20,979 nucleotides of DNA from Bacteroidota bacterium. GTDB lineage: Bacteria; Spirochaetota; Spirochaetia; JABMQR01. Shown in pieces: positions 8,831-15,582 of this stretch. The notes under the pieces are model-generated. The model saw nothing but the letters and a program-made list of their open reading frames with translations, did not search any database and was not told the DNA's origin. The position numbers and the translations under genes are program-made. The stretch lies in contig JABMQR010000215.1 in assembly GCA_013202335.1 (NCBI GenBank), positions 1 through 20,979 of the forward strand, in the 5' to 3' direction. Numbering within the stretch: the first letter of the stretch is position 1; every line of letters starts with the position of its first letter.

Positions 8831-8850
8831 AATTTGTTTTGTAACAAATT
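8831..8850. promoter_or_regulatory. Operator-like palindrome 1 between transporter operon and lacI-type gene
   Basis: AATTTGTT (8831-8838) and AACAAATT (8843-8850) are perfect inverted arms around TTGT. On the minus strand the site lies just downstream of the predicted transporter promoter, in the 5' leader. It is a suitable binding site for a dimeric regulator such as the adjacent LacI-family protein. Confidence 0.5.
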
Positions 8851-8859
8851 ATTTCTCTT

Positions 8860-8888
8860 ACCGTAAAACGGTTTTTAATTTCTGTCAA
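8860..8888 (-). promoter_or_regulatory. Transporter-operon promoter with overlapping operator-like palindrome
   Basis: On the minus strand TTGACA (8888-8883) is followed after 17 nt by TACGGT (8865-8860). The -10 half and part of the spacer coincide with the palindrome ACCGT-AAA-ACGGT (8860-8872), which also contains AAAAC-G-GTTTT with a central CG typical of LacI-family operators. A bound repressor would block the -10. The promoter is inferred by eye. Confidence 0.5.
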
Positions 8889-8933
8889 GTAAAAGTTAAG
8901 TAAATATTTAGTTAAATGCTTAAAAAAATTAAG

Positions 8934-8962
8934 TTGATTAATGAGAAGTTGTCGGTTATACT
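8934..8962 (+). promoter_or_regulatory. Promoter of the lacI-type regulator, predicted to give a leaderless mRNA
   Basis: TTGATT (8934-8939), 17 nt, then TATACT (8957-8962). The usual distance from the -10 puts transcription start at about 8969, the A of the start codon. No Shine-Dalgarno lies before that ATG. Confidence 0.6.
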
Positions 8963-8968
8963 GTCAAC

Positions 8969-9979
8969 ATGGCTAATGCAACACTAAAAGATATCGCTCG
9001 TATCGCTAATGTTACCGCTGCAACCGTCTCTTTGGCACTTAACAATAAAAAGGGTGTTAGTGAGGGAAAAGCTCAAGAAATTAAGCAAATTGCTGTGGAC
9101 CTGGGATATATCAGATACCAGGAAGAGGATGTTTCCGGCAAGACGATCCATTTTGTTCAGATTCTTAAACCAAGTCAGGTTTGGGATGACAGTTATCGGA
9201 TATTTATTGCCGATTACCTGGAGGGGCTCACCATGGAGGCTTCCCGGCATGGACTGGTTATTGAGGCGAAAACGTTTGAGACAGATAATATCGCTTCGGT
9301 TTTAGAGAATTTGTCATCCTTTAATGCACTTGGTACGGTTTTTCTTGGGGCTGGTCTATATCCCGAGGATATTTCAATTTTAAAGAGAAATAGGGTGCAG
9401 TCGGTATTTATTGATGTCTGTTATCCCGGTTTAGGTGTCGATTTTATCGATATGGATAACCGGGAATGTGTCTACATCATTATTGAGCACTTAAGGAAAA
9501 AGGGGCATACGGCAATTGGTCTGGTTCAGGCTGAAGAGCAAACTCCCAACTTCCGTATGCGTGAAGAGGCGTTTTACAGTGCGCTAAACTATTATGATCT
9601 TGAGTGGGAGAATGATTTTCACTTTACCATTAATAAGGATCAGTCTATCGGTCAACAGCAGATGCATGATCAGCTGACTCGTTTGGAACTCAGACCCACG
9701 GCTCTGTTCTGTGTGAATGATATGATTGCCTACAACTGTATTCATGCCTGCCAAAAGCTGGGTATTGGTATTCCAGAAGACATTGCTGTAATTGGGTTTG
9801 ATGATCTGCCAGCCAGCAGTATTATTCGACCGCAGCTCACATCTATCAACATTCCCAAGAAGATTATAGCCCGGCGGGCTTTACAAACCCTTATCGACCG
9901 GATTCACTATCCTTCTATTAAGCCCAGTGAGAGCGTACTGATCAACGGTGTGCTGGTAGAGCGTGAGAGCAGCGGCTAG
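8969..9979 (+). CDS. LacI-family transcriptional regulator
   Basis: This is a DNA-binding regulator of the LacI/PurR/CytR type, 336 residues. The N-terminal helix-turn-helix is clear: LKDIARIANVTAATVSLALN (6-25), followed by a hinge-helix region ending GYIRYQEED. The rest is a periplasmic-binding-protein-like effector domain with FRMRE, PTALFCVNDMIA and the C-terminal IAVIGFDDLPAS block typical of the family. It is transcribed away from the nucleoside transporter operon across a 169-bp region holding operator-like palindromes, so it probably controls that operon. A purine or pyrimidine nucleoside, base or ribose is the likely effector, by inference. The start is an ATG without a ribosome binding site, at the predicted transcription start. 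Confidence 0.93.
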   Translation: MANATLKDIARIANVTAATVSLALNNKKGVSEGKAQEIKQIAVDLGYIRYQEEDVSGKTIHFVQILKPSQVWDDSYRIFIADYLEGLTMEASRHGLVIEAKTFETDNIASVLENLSSFNALGTVFLGAGLYPEDISILKRNRVQSVFIDVCYPGLGVDFIDMDNRECVYIIIEHLRKKGHTAIGLVQAEEQTPNFRMREEAFYSALNYYDLEWENDFHFTINKDQSIGQQQMHDQLTRLELRPTALFCVNDMIAYNCIHACQKLGIGIPEDIAVIGFDDLPASSIIRPQLTSINIPKKIIARRALQTLIDRIHYPSIKPSESVLINGVLVERESSG

Positions 9980-10119
9980 GGGGTGGAGTGCTATCAGCAT
10001 GGATATTATGCGAGTATGATAACATTCAGGCATTTCTGGTTGGGGATTTAGGTACGATAATAGGATTGGAAGTTCATTAGTTGCTATTGTCGGCAGCAGA
10101 TTCCCCTGCCTGGGTAATA

Positions 10120-10270
10120 ATTTGTAGTATGAACCAGGTACGATTTTCCAGCCCGATCATATGTCCATTTTCTTATCCCTTAACTCACAAACAACTTATC
10201 AACCCATTTTCCCTGAAAATGTGTAAAGGGATATGAAACGTACCGGGTGCTGGAATCGTAATACTCAAAT
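10120..10270. repeat. Nested imperfect inverted-repeat element (about 150 bp)
   Basis: The ends pair: ATTTGTAGTAT (10120-10130) with ATACTCAAAT (10261-10270, one bulge), then 10139-10155 with 10244-10260 (TACGATT and CCAGC and CCG arms with two small bulges). Inside, TATCCCTT (10174-10181) pairs with AAGGGATA (10226-10233). A perfect hairpin CATTTTC-CCT-GAAAATG (10205-10221) lies on the right side of the interior. The whole could fold as one long structure. It could be a small non-autonomous mobile or REP-like element, or a structured RNA. Confidence 0.5.
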
Positions 10271-10303
10271 ATAGATATAAATTACAAATAATAGTGTGTA
10301 TTA

Positions 10304-10331
10304 TTGACATTAATATAATAGGATATATAAT
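10304..10331 (+). promoter_or_regulatory. Consensus sigma70 promoter upstream of the lipoprotein gene
   Basis: TTGACA (10304-10309), 16 nt, then TATAAT (10326-10331): both hexamers are perfect. The predicted start at about 10338 gives a leader of roughly 227 nt before the ATG at 10565. Confidence 0.6.
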
Positions 10332-10564
10332 TAAATATACTAATTTACTTGGTGGTACTGAATAAGGTTAATCGGATATTTTATATAGGGTCTTAGGTAT
10401 ACTTTATAAAATTTGTACTGGCAAATTTACTCTATTTTCATTTCTACCTATAAACTTAACCAATAGCCCCCCCTTTTGTTAGCTTCTTTATGAACCAACA
10501 TATATTGGCAATCATGTCTTTGATGAATATACAATCGCTAACGAAACTATGGAGGTATCATTTT

Positions 10565-11233
10565 ATGAAGATTAATCCCAAAGCAATCGTTACGTCACCT
10601 TTATTGCCCAAAAATAATAGGTCGATATCATCGACTGCCACCGCTATGCTGGTAGCAATTGTAGTAGTTATTCTGATATCGACACAGCTATTCCTTTCAT
10701 GCAGCACGCCACTACCCATAGAGCAACTGGAGGATACAAACACTACCTTAGGGGTAGATGATGAGATGATATACATCCCGAGCACAATCGGATTCTTTGG
10801 GATTGGATATATTCCCCCGGTCTGCCAACTTAACGGCGTAGCCTATAACGTGGAAACAAAGTGGGGACTGTGCACAAGTATAAGGGAATGGCTGGCCGAG
10901 GTGGAGAAGACAGAATATATGACGGATAAGCAGCTGCAGATATATATCGAAGCCATGAAAAAGGATATTACACTTTATAATTGGGTCGGAACTATTGGAG
11001 TAACCGCAAGTATCGGCGGTACTATTGCTGCAGAAATTTATCGAAACACCTTCAAGGGGACATTATTTACCGATCCTGTTGGGTTTCGAGAGAAATCAAT
11101 GATATATGCAACAATTCAGGGTGCTTCTACTGGAATCGGATTTAGTTTGATCTCTATAGTATCAAAGGATTTGCAACCACAAATTCAGGCAATAGCCCAG
11201 CGGTACAACCTACTTGTACAAGACGCTAAATAA
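10565..11233 (+). CDS. Orphan lipoprotein of unknown function
   Basis: I do not recognise this protein (222 residues). The frame is open to an ATG at 10490, but the ATG at 10565 is preferred because GGAGG (10551-10555) precedes it at 9 nt. The product then starts MKINPKAIVTS. The N-region is unusually long (about 26 residues, polar and basic), followed by a hydrophobic stretch (ATAMLVAIVVVILISTQLF) and a lipobox LFLSC with the lipidated Cys at about residue 46. The mature part has two further Cys (in PPVCQLNG and GLCTSIRE) and a Trp-containing amphipathic helix. It also has a Gly-rich hydrophobic segment (WVGTIGVTASIGGTIAAEIY) and a second one near the C-terminus (ATIQGASTGIGFSLISIV). These suggest membrane association beyond the lipid anchor. 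It stands alone, with its own strong promoter. Confidence 0.75.
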   Translation: MKINPKAIVTSPLLPKNNRSISSTATAMLVAIVVVILISTQLFLSCSTPLPIEQLEDTNTTLGVDDEMIYIPSTIGFFGIGYIPPVCQLNGVAYNVETKWGLCTSIREWLAEVEKTEYMTDKQLQIYIEAMKKDITLYNWVGTIGVTASIGGTIAAEIYRNTFKGTLFTDPVGFREKSMIYATIQGASTGIGFSLISIVSKDLQPQIQAIAQRYNLLVQDAK

Positions 11234-11272
11234 TAACCACATGTTCTAGTCTAAACGGCCAGAGCTTTACAC

Positions 11273-11329
11273 CATCGATACTCGAAGACAACGAAACTAA
11301 AAGACATCGATACACTAAAGGAACGAAAC
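11273..11329. repeat. Two-copy direct repeat (32-bp period) upstream of the biosynthetic operon
   Basis: CATCGATAC-9 nt-ACGAAAC occurs at 11273-11297 and again at 11305-11329, exactly 32 bp apart (three helical turns). The repeat ends about 70 bp before the predicted -35 of the UbiA operon, a normal place for activator sites. No regulator gene sits next to it. Confidence 0.5.
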
Positions 11330-11396
11330 AATGAATTATTAAATTACTGTTACGGAAAATAGGTTCTCAGGATCAGAGTATATAGCCGGGTATTGC

Positions 11397-11426
11397 TTGA
11401 CAGTGAACTTAATCATCTTCTATCAT
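11397..11426 (+). promoter_or_regulatory. Promoter of the seven-gene operon
   Basis: TTGACA (11397-11402), 18 nt, then TATCAT (11421-11426). The -10 is overlapped by an imperfect inverted repeat, TTAATCAT (11409-11416) and ATCATTAA (11422-11429), with one mismatch. Hexamers and spacing are identical to the promoter at 19119-19148. The predicted start at about 11433 is close to GAAGG (11431-11435). Confidence 0.6.
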
Positions 11427-11448
11427 TAAAGAAGGTGTTATACGAACC

Positions 11449-12438
11449 ATGTTCCGAAATCTAGATGTTACGGAGTGTTCAGTGTTTTCTTTCATCCGGG
11501 CTTATATTAAGTCCATGCGACTCTATTACGCCTTCGTTACCGGTATTGCAGGGTGGATTGGCGTCTCATTCTACCAGTTCAACAACCCCGGAGATTCTTT
11601 TTCCTTTCGTAAAATCCTTATTCTGGTAATGCTCTTCCTGAGCTGGGGAATCAACCAGATAATCAATGATTATCTGGGTCTTGCCGAAGACCGCATCAAT
11701 GCCCCCCATCGACCCATGGTCACGGGTAGGCTTCCTCCCGGTCCTGCAATGGGACTTTCTTTTGTATTGCTGGGATTTGTCGCAATAGTATCATGGATAC
11801 TCAATCCCTGGGCCTTGGCGCCGCTAGTGGCTGGGGTACTCTTGAACGTCCTGTACGAATACGCCAAGGGCTGGTCACTGTGGGGGAACCTGGTCTTCGG
11901 CATGTCAATCTCCATGTGCACCGTCTACGGATTCCTGGCCTCCGGACCGGCGGCTGATCCCCTGATCTCCGGTAATCGCCTTTACGGACTGGCCCTGGTA
12001 GTCGTATTCAACGGACTGATGACCTATTACACCTATTTCAAGGACTATGATGGCGACAAGGCGGCAGGCAAGCGCACCTTCATTGTCCGTCACGGAATCA
12101 ATACAGCCCGTTATACCGGGGCAGTTGCGACTATACTCACCTGCCTGCTTCTTGCAGCTGTCATACTGCTCTCCAGACGGGACATCCTTTCCATGAAATA
12201 TTTCCAGTTCTGCGCAGCCATCACCATCTTCCTGCAGCTGTGGAACTCCTGGCTGTTTTTCAAGAACCCAAAGGGAGAGAGAACCTATTTCAGCCTGGCC
12301 ACCAACATCCGGGCCTGCGTTGCAGGGCAGGTTACGATAATTGCCATATATAACGGCACGCTGGCACTGATCCTGATGAGCGCAAGCTACATCTTCATCG
12401 GGTTTCTATTCGAACTGCATAAGGATGCAAAAGCATGA
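11449..12438 (+). CDS. UbiA-family prenyltransferase
   Basis: This is an integral membrane enzyme that would transfer an isoprenyl group from a prenyl diphosphate to an acceptor. It has 329 residues with about eight to nine hydrophobic segments. The first metal/diphosphate motif is NDYLGLAEDRINAPHRP (73-89). The usual NDxxDxxxD has Gly77 where the middle Asp is expected, with Asp81 kept and an extra Glu80. The second motif region is YFKDYDGDKAAGKRT (196-210), matching the DxxGDxxxGxRT type. It is the first gene of the operon. GAAGG lies 13 nt before the ATG, a rather long spacing. Its stop overlaps the radical SAM start by ATGA. No quinone genes are nearby, so the acceptor is probably a lipid-like product of the downstream enzymes, by inference. 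Confidence 0.88.
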   Translation: MFRNLDVTECSVFSFIRAYIKSMRLYYAFVTGIAGWIGVSFYQFNNPGDSFSFRKILILVMLFLSWGINQIINDYLGLAEDRINAPHRPMVTGRLPPGPAMGLSFVLLGFVAIVSWILNPWALAPLVAGVLLNVLYEYAKGWSLWGNLVFGMSISMCTVYGFLASGPAADPLISGNRLYGLALVVVFNGLMTYYTYFKDYDGDKAAGKRTFIVRHGINTARYTGAVATILTCLLLAAVILLSRRDILSMKYFQFCAAITIFLQLWNSWLFFKNPKGERTYFSLATNIRACVAGQVTIIAIYNGTLALILMSASYIFIGFLFELHKDAKA

Positions 12439-13712
12439 GTAACAAACATTATCTGACCGGATCATCGAAGTTCTTCCTCTATCTGAAGATTGCCGCCCAC
12501 GTAGCATGCAAGTATATTTCCCTTGCACGAAACCCAGCCATATACGTACGGTTCCTGCGCCGGGCGCTTCTTCTTATGAAAATATTCTACCCGCACAAGG
12601 CAGTGAAGGTCGCAAACGGGTACAAGCTACATCTCTACCTGCCGGCATATCCCTCAAAAGCTTTCTTTTATACGCTTGAATCCAAGCTCATCAAAACACC
12701 TCCAGGACCGACGACCCTCGTCTTTTCCATGACTAAGGTCTGCACCTACAAGTGCCCGCACTGTTATCAGCGGCGGGACGGTGGAAGGGACCTTCCGGAG
12801 GATATTCTACTTAAGACTGTCCGAAACCTGCAGGACGCAGGCGTCGCCTTATTCAATATCGAGGGCGGGGACCCGTTCCTTAGGTTCGACAGGCTGCGCG
12901 GGATCTTACAGGAACTGGATGATCGCTCCGAGATATGGGTAAACACCACCGGGGCAGGTGTGGATAAGGAAAAGTTATCTGTGCTTAAAGAGGTCGGACT
13001 GGCAGGCCTGATGGTTTCACTGCACTCACCATACCCGGACGTGCATGACAAGTTTACCGGTGTCACGAACTCATATGATGTCGCCTGTAAAACTGTGCGC
13101 TTGTGCCGCGAACTGGGGCTCTCCGCGGTGTGCAACAGCGTCCTGATGGAAAAGGACATCAAGGAAGGACAACTGGATATGCTGATGAAGACCGCACGCG
13201 ACCTGGACGTCGACTACATCCAGCTTATCCACCCCAAGCCTTCAGGCATGTGGCTGGAAAATGTTAACCTGATGCAATCGGATGCGCCACTTATCGAATG
13301 GGTTCGCCAAGAGCATGCCCGATACAACAGTCGCAGGATGTCGGACTATCCGGCATTGGCCGCACAGGCAGCCGAGGAAACTCCGGAAAGCCTGGGTTGT
13401 ACCGCAGGCGGTGTGGATCGCTTTTATGTGAATGCCGCAGGCGAGATGCAGCCCTGTGAATTCCTGAATATATCTTTTGGAAACATCAAAGACGAGCCGT
13501 TTGATGTGGTGCTTGAGAGAATGCGTTCTTACTTCCGCTTTCCCTGTGTCGACTGGATCTGCTGTACACAGGCTGGTGCCGTCGCCGAACTGATGAAGAA
13601 GCACAGCCTGACCAAGACCCCAATCCCGTGGCAGTATACCAGGGAACTTGTTGAGACATGGGACCGGGGCGAAAAGACGCGGTTTTACAGGAACATAGGA
13701 ATATACAAATGA
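12435..13712 (+). CDS. Radical SAM enzyme with SPASM/twitch-like C-terminal cysteines
   Basis: This 425-residue protein has the AdoMet-binding cluster motif CTYKCPHC (Cys103, 107, 110; CX3CX2C). A glycine-rich EGGDP (143-147) corresponds to the GGEP motif. The barrel continues through WVNTTGAG and MVSLHSP. The C-terminal part holds Cys322 (GCTAGG), Cys341 (MQPCEF), Cys371 and Cys376-377 (CVDWICC). This pattern suggests an auxiliary iron-sulfur cluster as in SPASM or twitch domains. The N-terminal 90 residues are hydrophobic and basic (RFLRRALLLMKIFY), which may tether it to the membrane near its lipid substrate. No precursor peptide gene was seen, so a small-molecule or lipid substrate is more likely than a RiPP. 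Both ends overlap the neighbouring genes by ATGA. Confidence 0.88.
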   Translation: MSNKHYLTGSSKFFLYLKIAAHVACKYISLARNPAIYVRFLRRALLLMKIFYPHKAVKVANGYKLHLYLPAYPSKAFFYTLESKLIKTPPGPTTLVFSMTKVCTYKCPHCYQRRDGGRDLPEDILLKTVRNLQDAGVALFNIEGGDPFLRFDRLRGILQELDDRSEIWVNTTGAGVDKEKLSVLKEVGLAGLMVSLHSPYPDVHDKFTGVTNSYDVACKTVRLCRELGLSAVCNSVLMEKDIKEGQLDMLMKTARDLDVDYIQLIHPKPSGMWLENVNLMQSDAPLIEWVRQEHARYNSRRMSDYPALAAQAAEETPESLGCTAGGVDRFYVNAAGEMQPCEFLNISFGNIKDEPFDVVLERMRSYFRFPCVDWICCTQAGAVAELMKKHSLTKTPIPWQYTRELVETWDRGEKTRFYRNIGIYK

Positions 13713-14620
13713 AAGCGCTATTGATCCTGAATCGCGGATCCCGCTCAGGCAAGGGACAGCGTCTGTGGGGGACGTGGCTTCAAGAACTGAAATCAGCCGG
13801 CATCGAGACAAAGGCGGCTGTGACGGAGACCATGAATGATGCTTCCGTCCTGGCCGAGGGCAGCGGAGGATACGATCTGGTTATCGCGGCGGGAGGGGAC
13901 GGCACTATCAACCGGGTGATCGACGGTGTGATGCGATCCGGGACTAAGCGCCCGAAGCTTGGCATTCTCTATTCCGGGACCAGCCCTGATTTTTGCACCT
14001 TTCACGGCATCCCGACCAATCCGGAAGCAGCCCTGCAGGTCATAATCAAGGGGAAAGCTCGAAAGGTGGATGTCACAAAGATCATACACGCGGATGAAAA
14101 CGGCATCAAACGTATCTCACACTTCGGATGCGGAGCCAACATCGGCATGGGAGCTATAGTGGCACGCCGGGCAAATCGATGGCGCAAGCGTCTTGGCGAT
14201 ACCCCGGGAACCTGGGCCGCAGTCGTCAGTGCTATCATCGAGAACCCGCGCGTGGATATTGACCTGATTCTCGACGGTGAGACATATTCCCTGCACAACG
14301 TAAACAACCTGTTTGTTCTGAAAAGTCCCTTCATCGCTTCGGGTCTTCGCTTAAATTTTCCATTGTCTCCAACCGATGGCAAACTAGTCGTGGCCGCCAT
14401 TCACGGGAAAGGGCGGATGGGGCTTTTAAAGACACTGCCGGCCATGTATTCCGGGAACGCGACGGACAGTTCCGGGTTATTCACCAAAGAATGCCGGATT
14501 GTCGAAATCAGCTCCCCAGCCATACAGGAGTTAGAATATGACGGCGATCCGCGAGGATGGCTGCCGGCCAGGATTGAGATCATCCCGAAGGCACTTGATC
14601 TTATAGGGAGTGTGAAATGA
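13709..14620 (+). CDS. Diacylglycerol kinase/LCB5-type lipid kinase (YegS-like)
   Basis: This is an ATP-dependent lipid kinase of the DAGK catalytic superfamily, 303 residues from the start used. The frame is open further upstream (to 13658), but the ATG at 13709 overlaps the previous stop in ATGA. AGGA lies 8 nt before it, and the product begins with the family's first strand MKALLILNRGSRSGKG. Motifs are the nucleotide loop GGDGTIN (62-68), GTSPDF (90-95, equivalent to GTxNDFA), the GCGANIGMGA segment and the C-terminal DGD (278-280), where most relatives have DGE. Related enzymes phosphorylate diacylglycerol, sphingosine or ceramide. Next to an oxoamine synthase and an epimerase-type reductase, a sphingoid- or ceramide-like hydroxyl is an attractive substrate, by inference. 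Confidence 0.88.
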   Translation: MKALLILNRGSRSGKGQRLWGTWLQELKSAGIETKAAVTETMNDASVLAEGSGGYDLVIAAGGDGTINRVIDGVMRSGTKRPKLGILYSGTSPDFCTFHGIPTNPEAALQVIIKGKARKVDVTKIIHADENGIKRISHFGCGANIGMGAIVARRANRWRKRLGDTPGTWAAVVSAIIENPRVDIDLILDGETYSLHNVNNLFVLKSPFIASGLRLNFPLSPTDGKLVVAAIHGKGRMGLLKTLPAMYSGNATDSSGLFTKECRIVEISSPAIQELEYDGDPRGWLPARIEIIPKALDLIGSVK

Positions 14621-15582
14621 CAGAGCGTGAAATGATACGATTGCTCTCAGACGGATTTCCCCGTTCAAAGGATCAGATGAACGCTGTCTTTGAATGTGAT
14701 GCGGAACTAGTGAATATGAACGGACAAGTCTGGGGTATGACCATAGATGAGTTCACACATGAAGAGGATTTGTTTACTTCGGACGATCCTGTTCGGCTTG
14801 GCCGCAATCTGGCAATCTGCACCCTGAGCGACCTGTTCGCAGCCGGGGTTGTTCCCCGGTTTTATATGCATACTGTCTCCCTTAATCCGACCCTGCACAG
14901 GGAATTCGCTGAAGAGATGGCTTGTGGCGTGCGGTCGGTTCTGAACGAGGTTGGATGCTTCCTTTGCGGCGGAGATTTCGGTAATTCCGACTCATGGCGA
15001 TACTGCGGTTTTGCGGCAGGACCTGTTCCCGGGCAGCCGGTGACCAGGGTGCTGCCTGACCAGCCGCAAACCCTGTGGGTGACCGGACTGTTGGGTGATG
15101 CCAATGTATCGGCCTTTCAGGGAGCCCAGACCCCGGAGTTTGAGCTTCGCCTCTCGGAGGCATCGTTCATCCGGGAGAACGCAACTGGGTGCATTGACAC
15201 CAGCGGCGGCCTTATGGACGGGGTCTGGACACTGTCCAAGGTGAATCCATGTATGTCATTCGTCGTGGATATGAACACAGTTCCGTTCGATCCCAATGTC
15301 ATCGTTATGAACGGCATCACCGGAATCCCGAAGGAAGCGGCCCTGATCGGGGGAGCCGGTGAGTACGAACTGCTGTTTGCCCTGCCTGGATCCGTTACCC
15401 CGGTCGGCATTGATGCGACCATGATCGGCAAGATCGTCCCGGGAGGGAAGGGTGTGTCCATCATTAGGGACGGGGATACGTTTCCCTTTTCTTCACCGCC
15501 TCCCTGTCCCCGAAGCTTTCAGGATCTGAATGCCTATGTTGCCCGGGTTATAACGACGGCGGAGGTTTTGTATGAACAGTGA
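14617..15582 (+). CDS. AIR synthase-related protein, ThiL-like
   Basis: This 321-residue protein has the PurM/AIR-synthase fold and is closest in motif layout to thiamine-monophosphate kinase ThiL. Recognisable segments are MTIDEFTHEEDLF (41-53; ThiL TxDxxVExxHF), LSDLFAAGVVP (70-80; SDIxAMG), CGGD (117-120), IDTSGGLMDG (193-202; ThiL DISDGL) and GGAGEYELLF (245-254; ThiL GGEDYELLF). Two conserved acidic positions therefore differ from ThiL: DISDGL becomes DTSGGL, and GGED becomes GGAGE. No thiamine gene is nearby. It may use ATP to phosphorylate or activate a pathway intermediate, but its reaction cannot be stated. The start overlaps the kinase stop by ATGA, and the end overlaps the next gene by 11 bases. 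Confidence 0.8.
   Translation: MTEREMIRLLSDGFPRSKDQMNAVFECDAELVNMNGQVWGMTIDEFTHEEDLFTSDDPVRLGRNLAICTLSDLFAAGVVPRFYMHTVSLNPTLHREFAEEMACGVRSVLNEVGCFLCGGDFGNSDSWRYCGFAAGPVPGQPVTRVLPDQPQTLWVTGLLGDANVSAFQGAQTPEFELRLSEASFIRENATGCIDTSGGLMDGVWTLSKVNPCMSFVVDMNTVPFDPNVIVMNGITGIPKEAALIGGAGEYELLFALPGSVTPVGIDATMIGKIVPGGKGVSIIRDGDTFPFSSPPPCPRSFQDLNAYVARVITTAEVLYEQ

Larger units (their letters stand above)
9980..10489. other. AT-rich intergenic region with inverted-repeat element and promoter
   Basis: I see no convincing gene here. The stretch from 9980 to about 10119 shows nothing beyond a weak GGCAG/CTGCC pairing (10092-10110) without a T-tract. It is followed by the nested inverted-repeat element (10120-10270), a strong promoter (10304-10331) and a long leader towards the lipoprotein gene. 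Confidence 0.6.

Noticed and set aside
10092..10110. GGCAG/CTGCC as a terminator of the lacI-type gene
   Set aside because: Short stem, no T-tract, and over 100 bases past the stop.
10490..10564. Upstream ATG of the lipoprotein at 10490
   Set aside because: It lacks a ribosome binding site and would put 25 extra residues before an already long N-region; the ATG at 10565 has GGAGG at good distance.
12435..13712. RiPP maturase reading of the radical SAM protein
   Set aside because: No short precursor-like ORF with a ribosome binding site was found nearby, and there is no room for one because the genes overlap.
13242..13811. Long minus-strand open frames inside the operon (for example 13242-13811 and 17123-17851)
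   Set aside because: They are antisense shadows in G+C-richer DNA, with no family motifs and fully overlapped by well-supported genes.
14617..15582. Annotation as thiamine-monophosphate kinase
   Set aside because: Key conserved acidic positions differ and there is no thiamine context.
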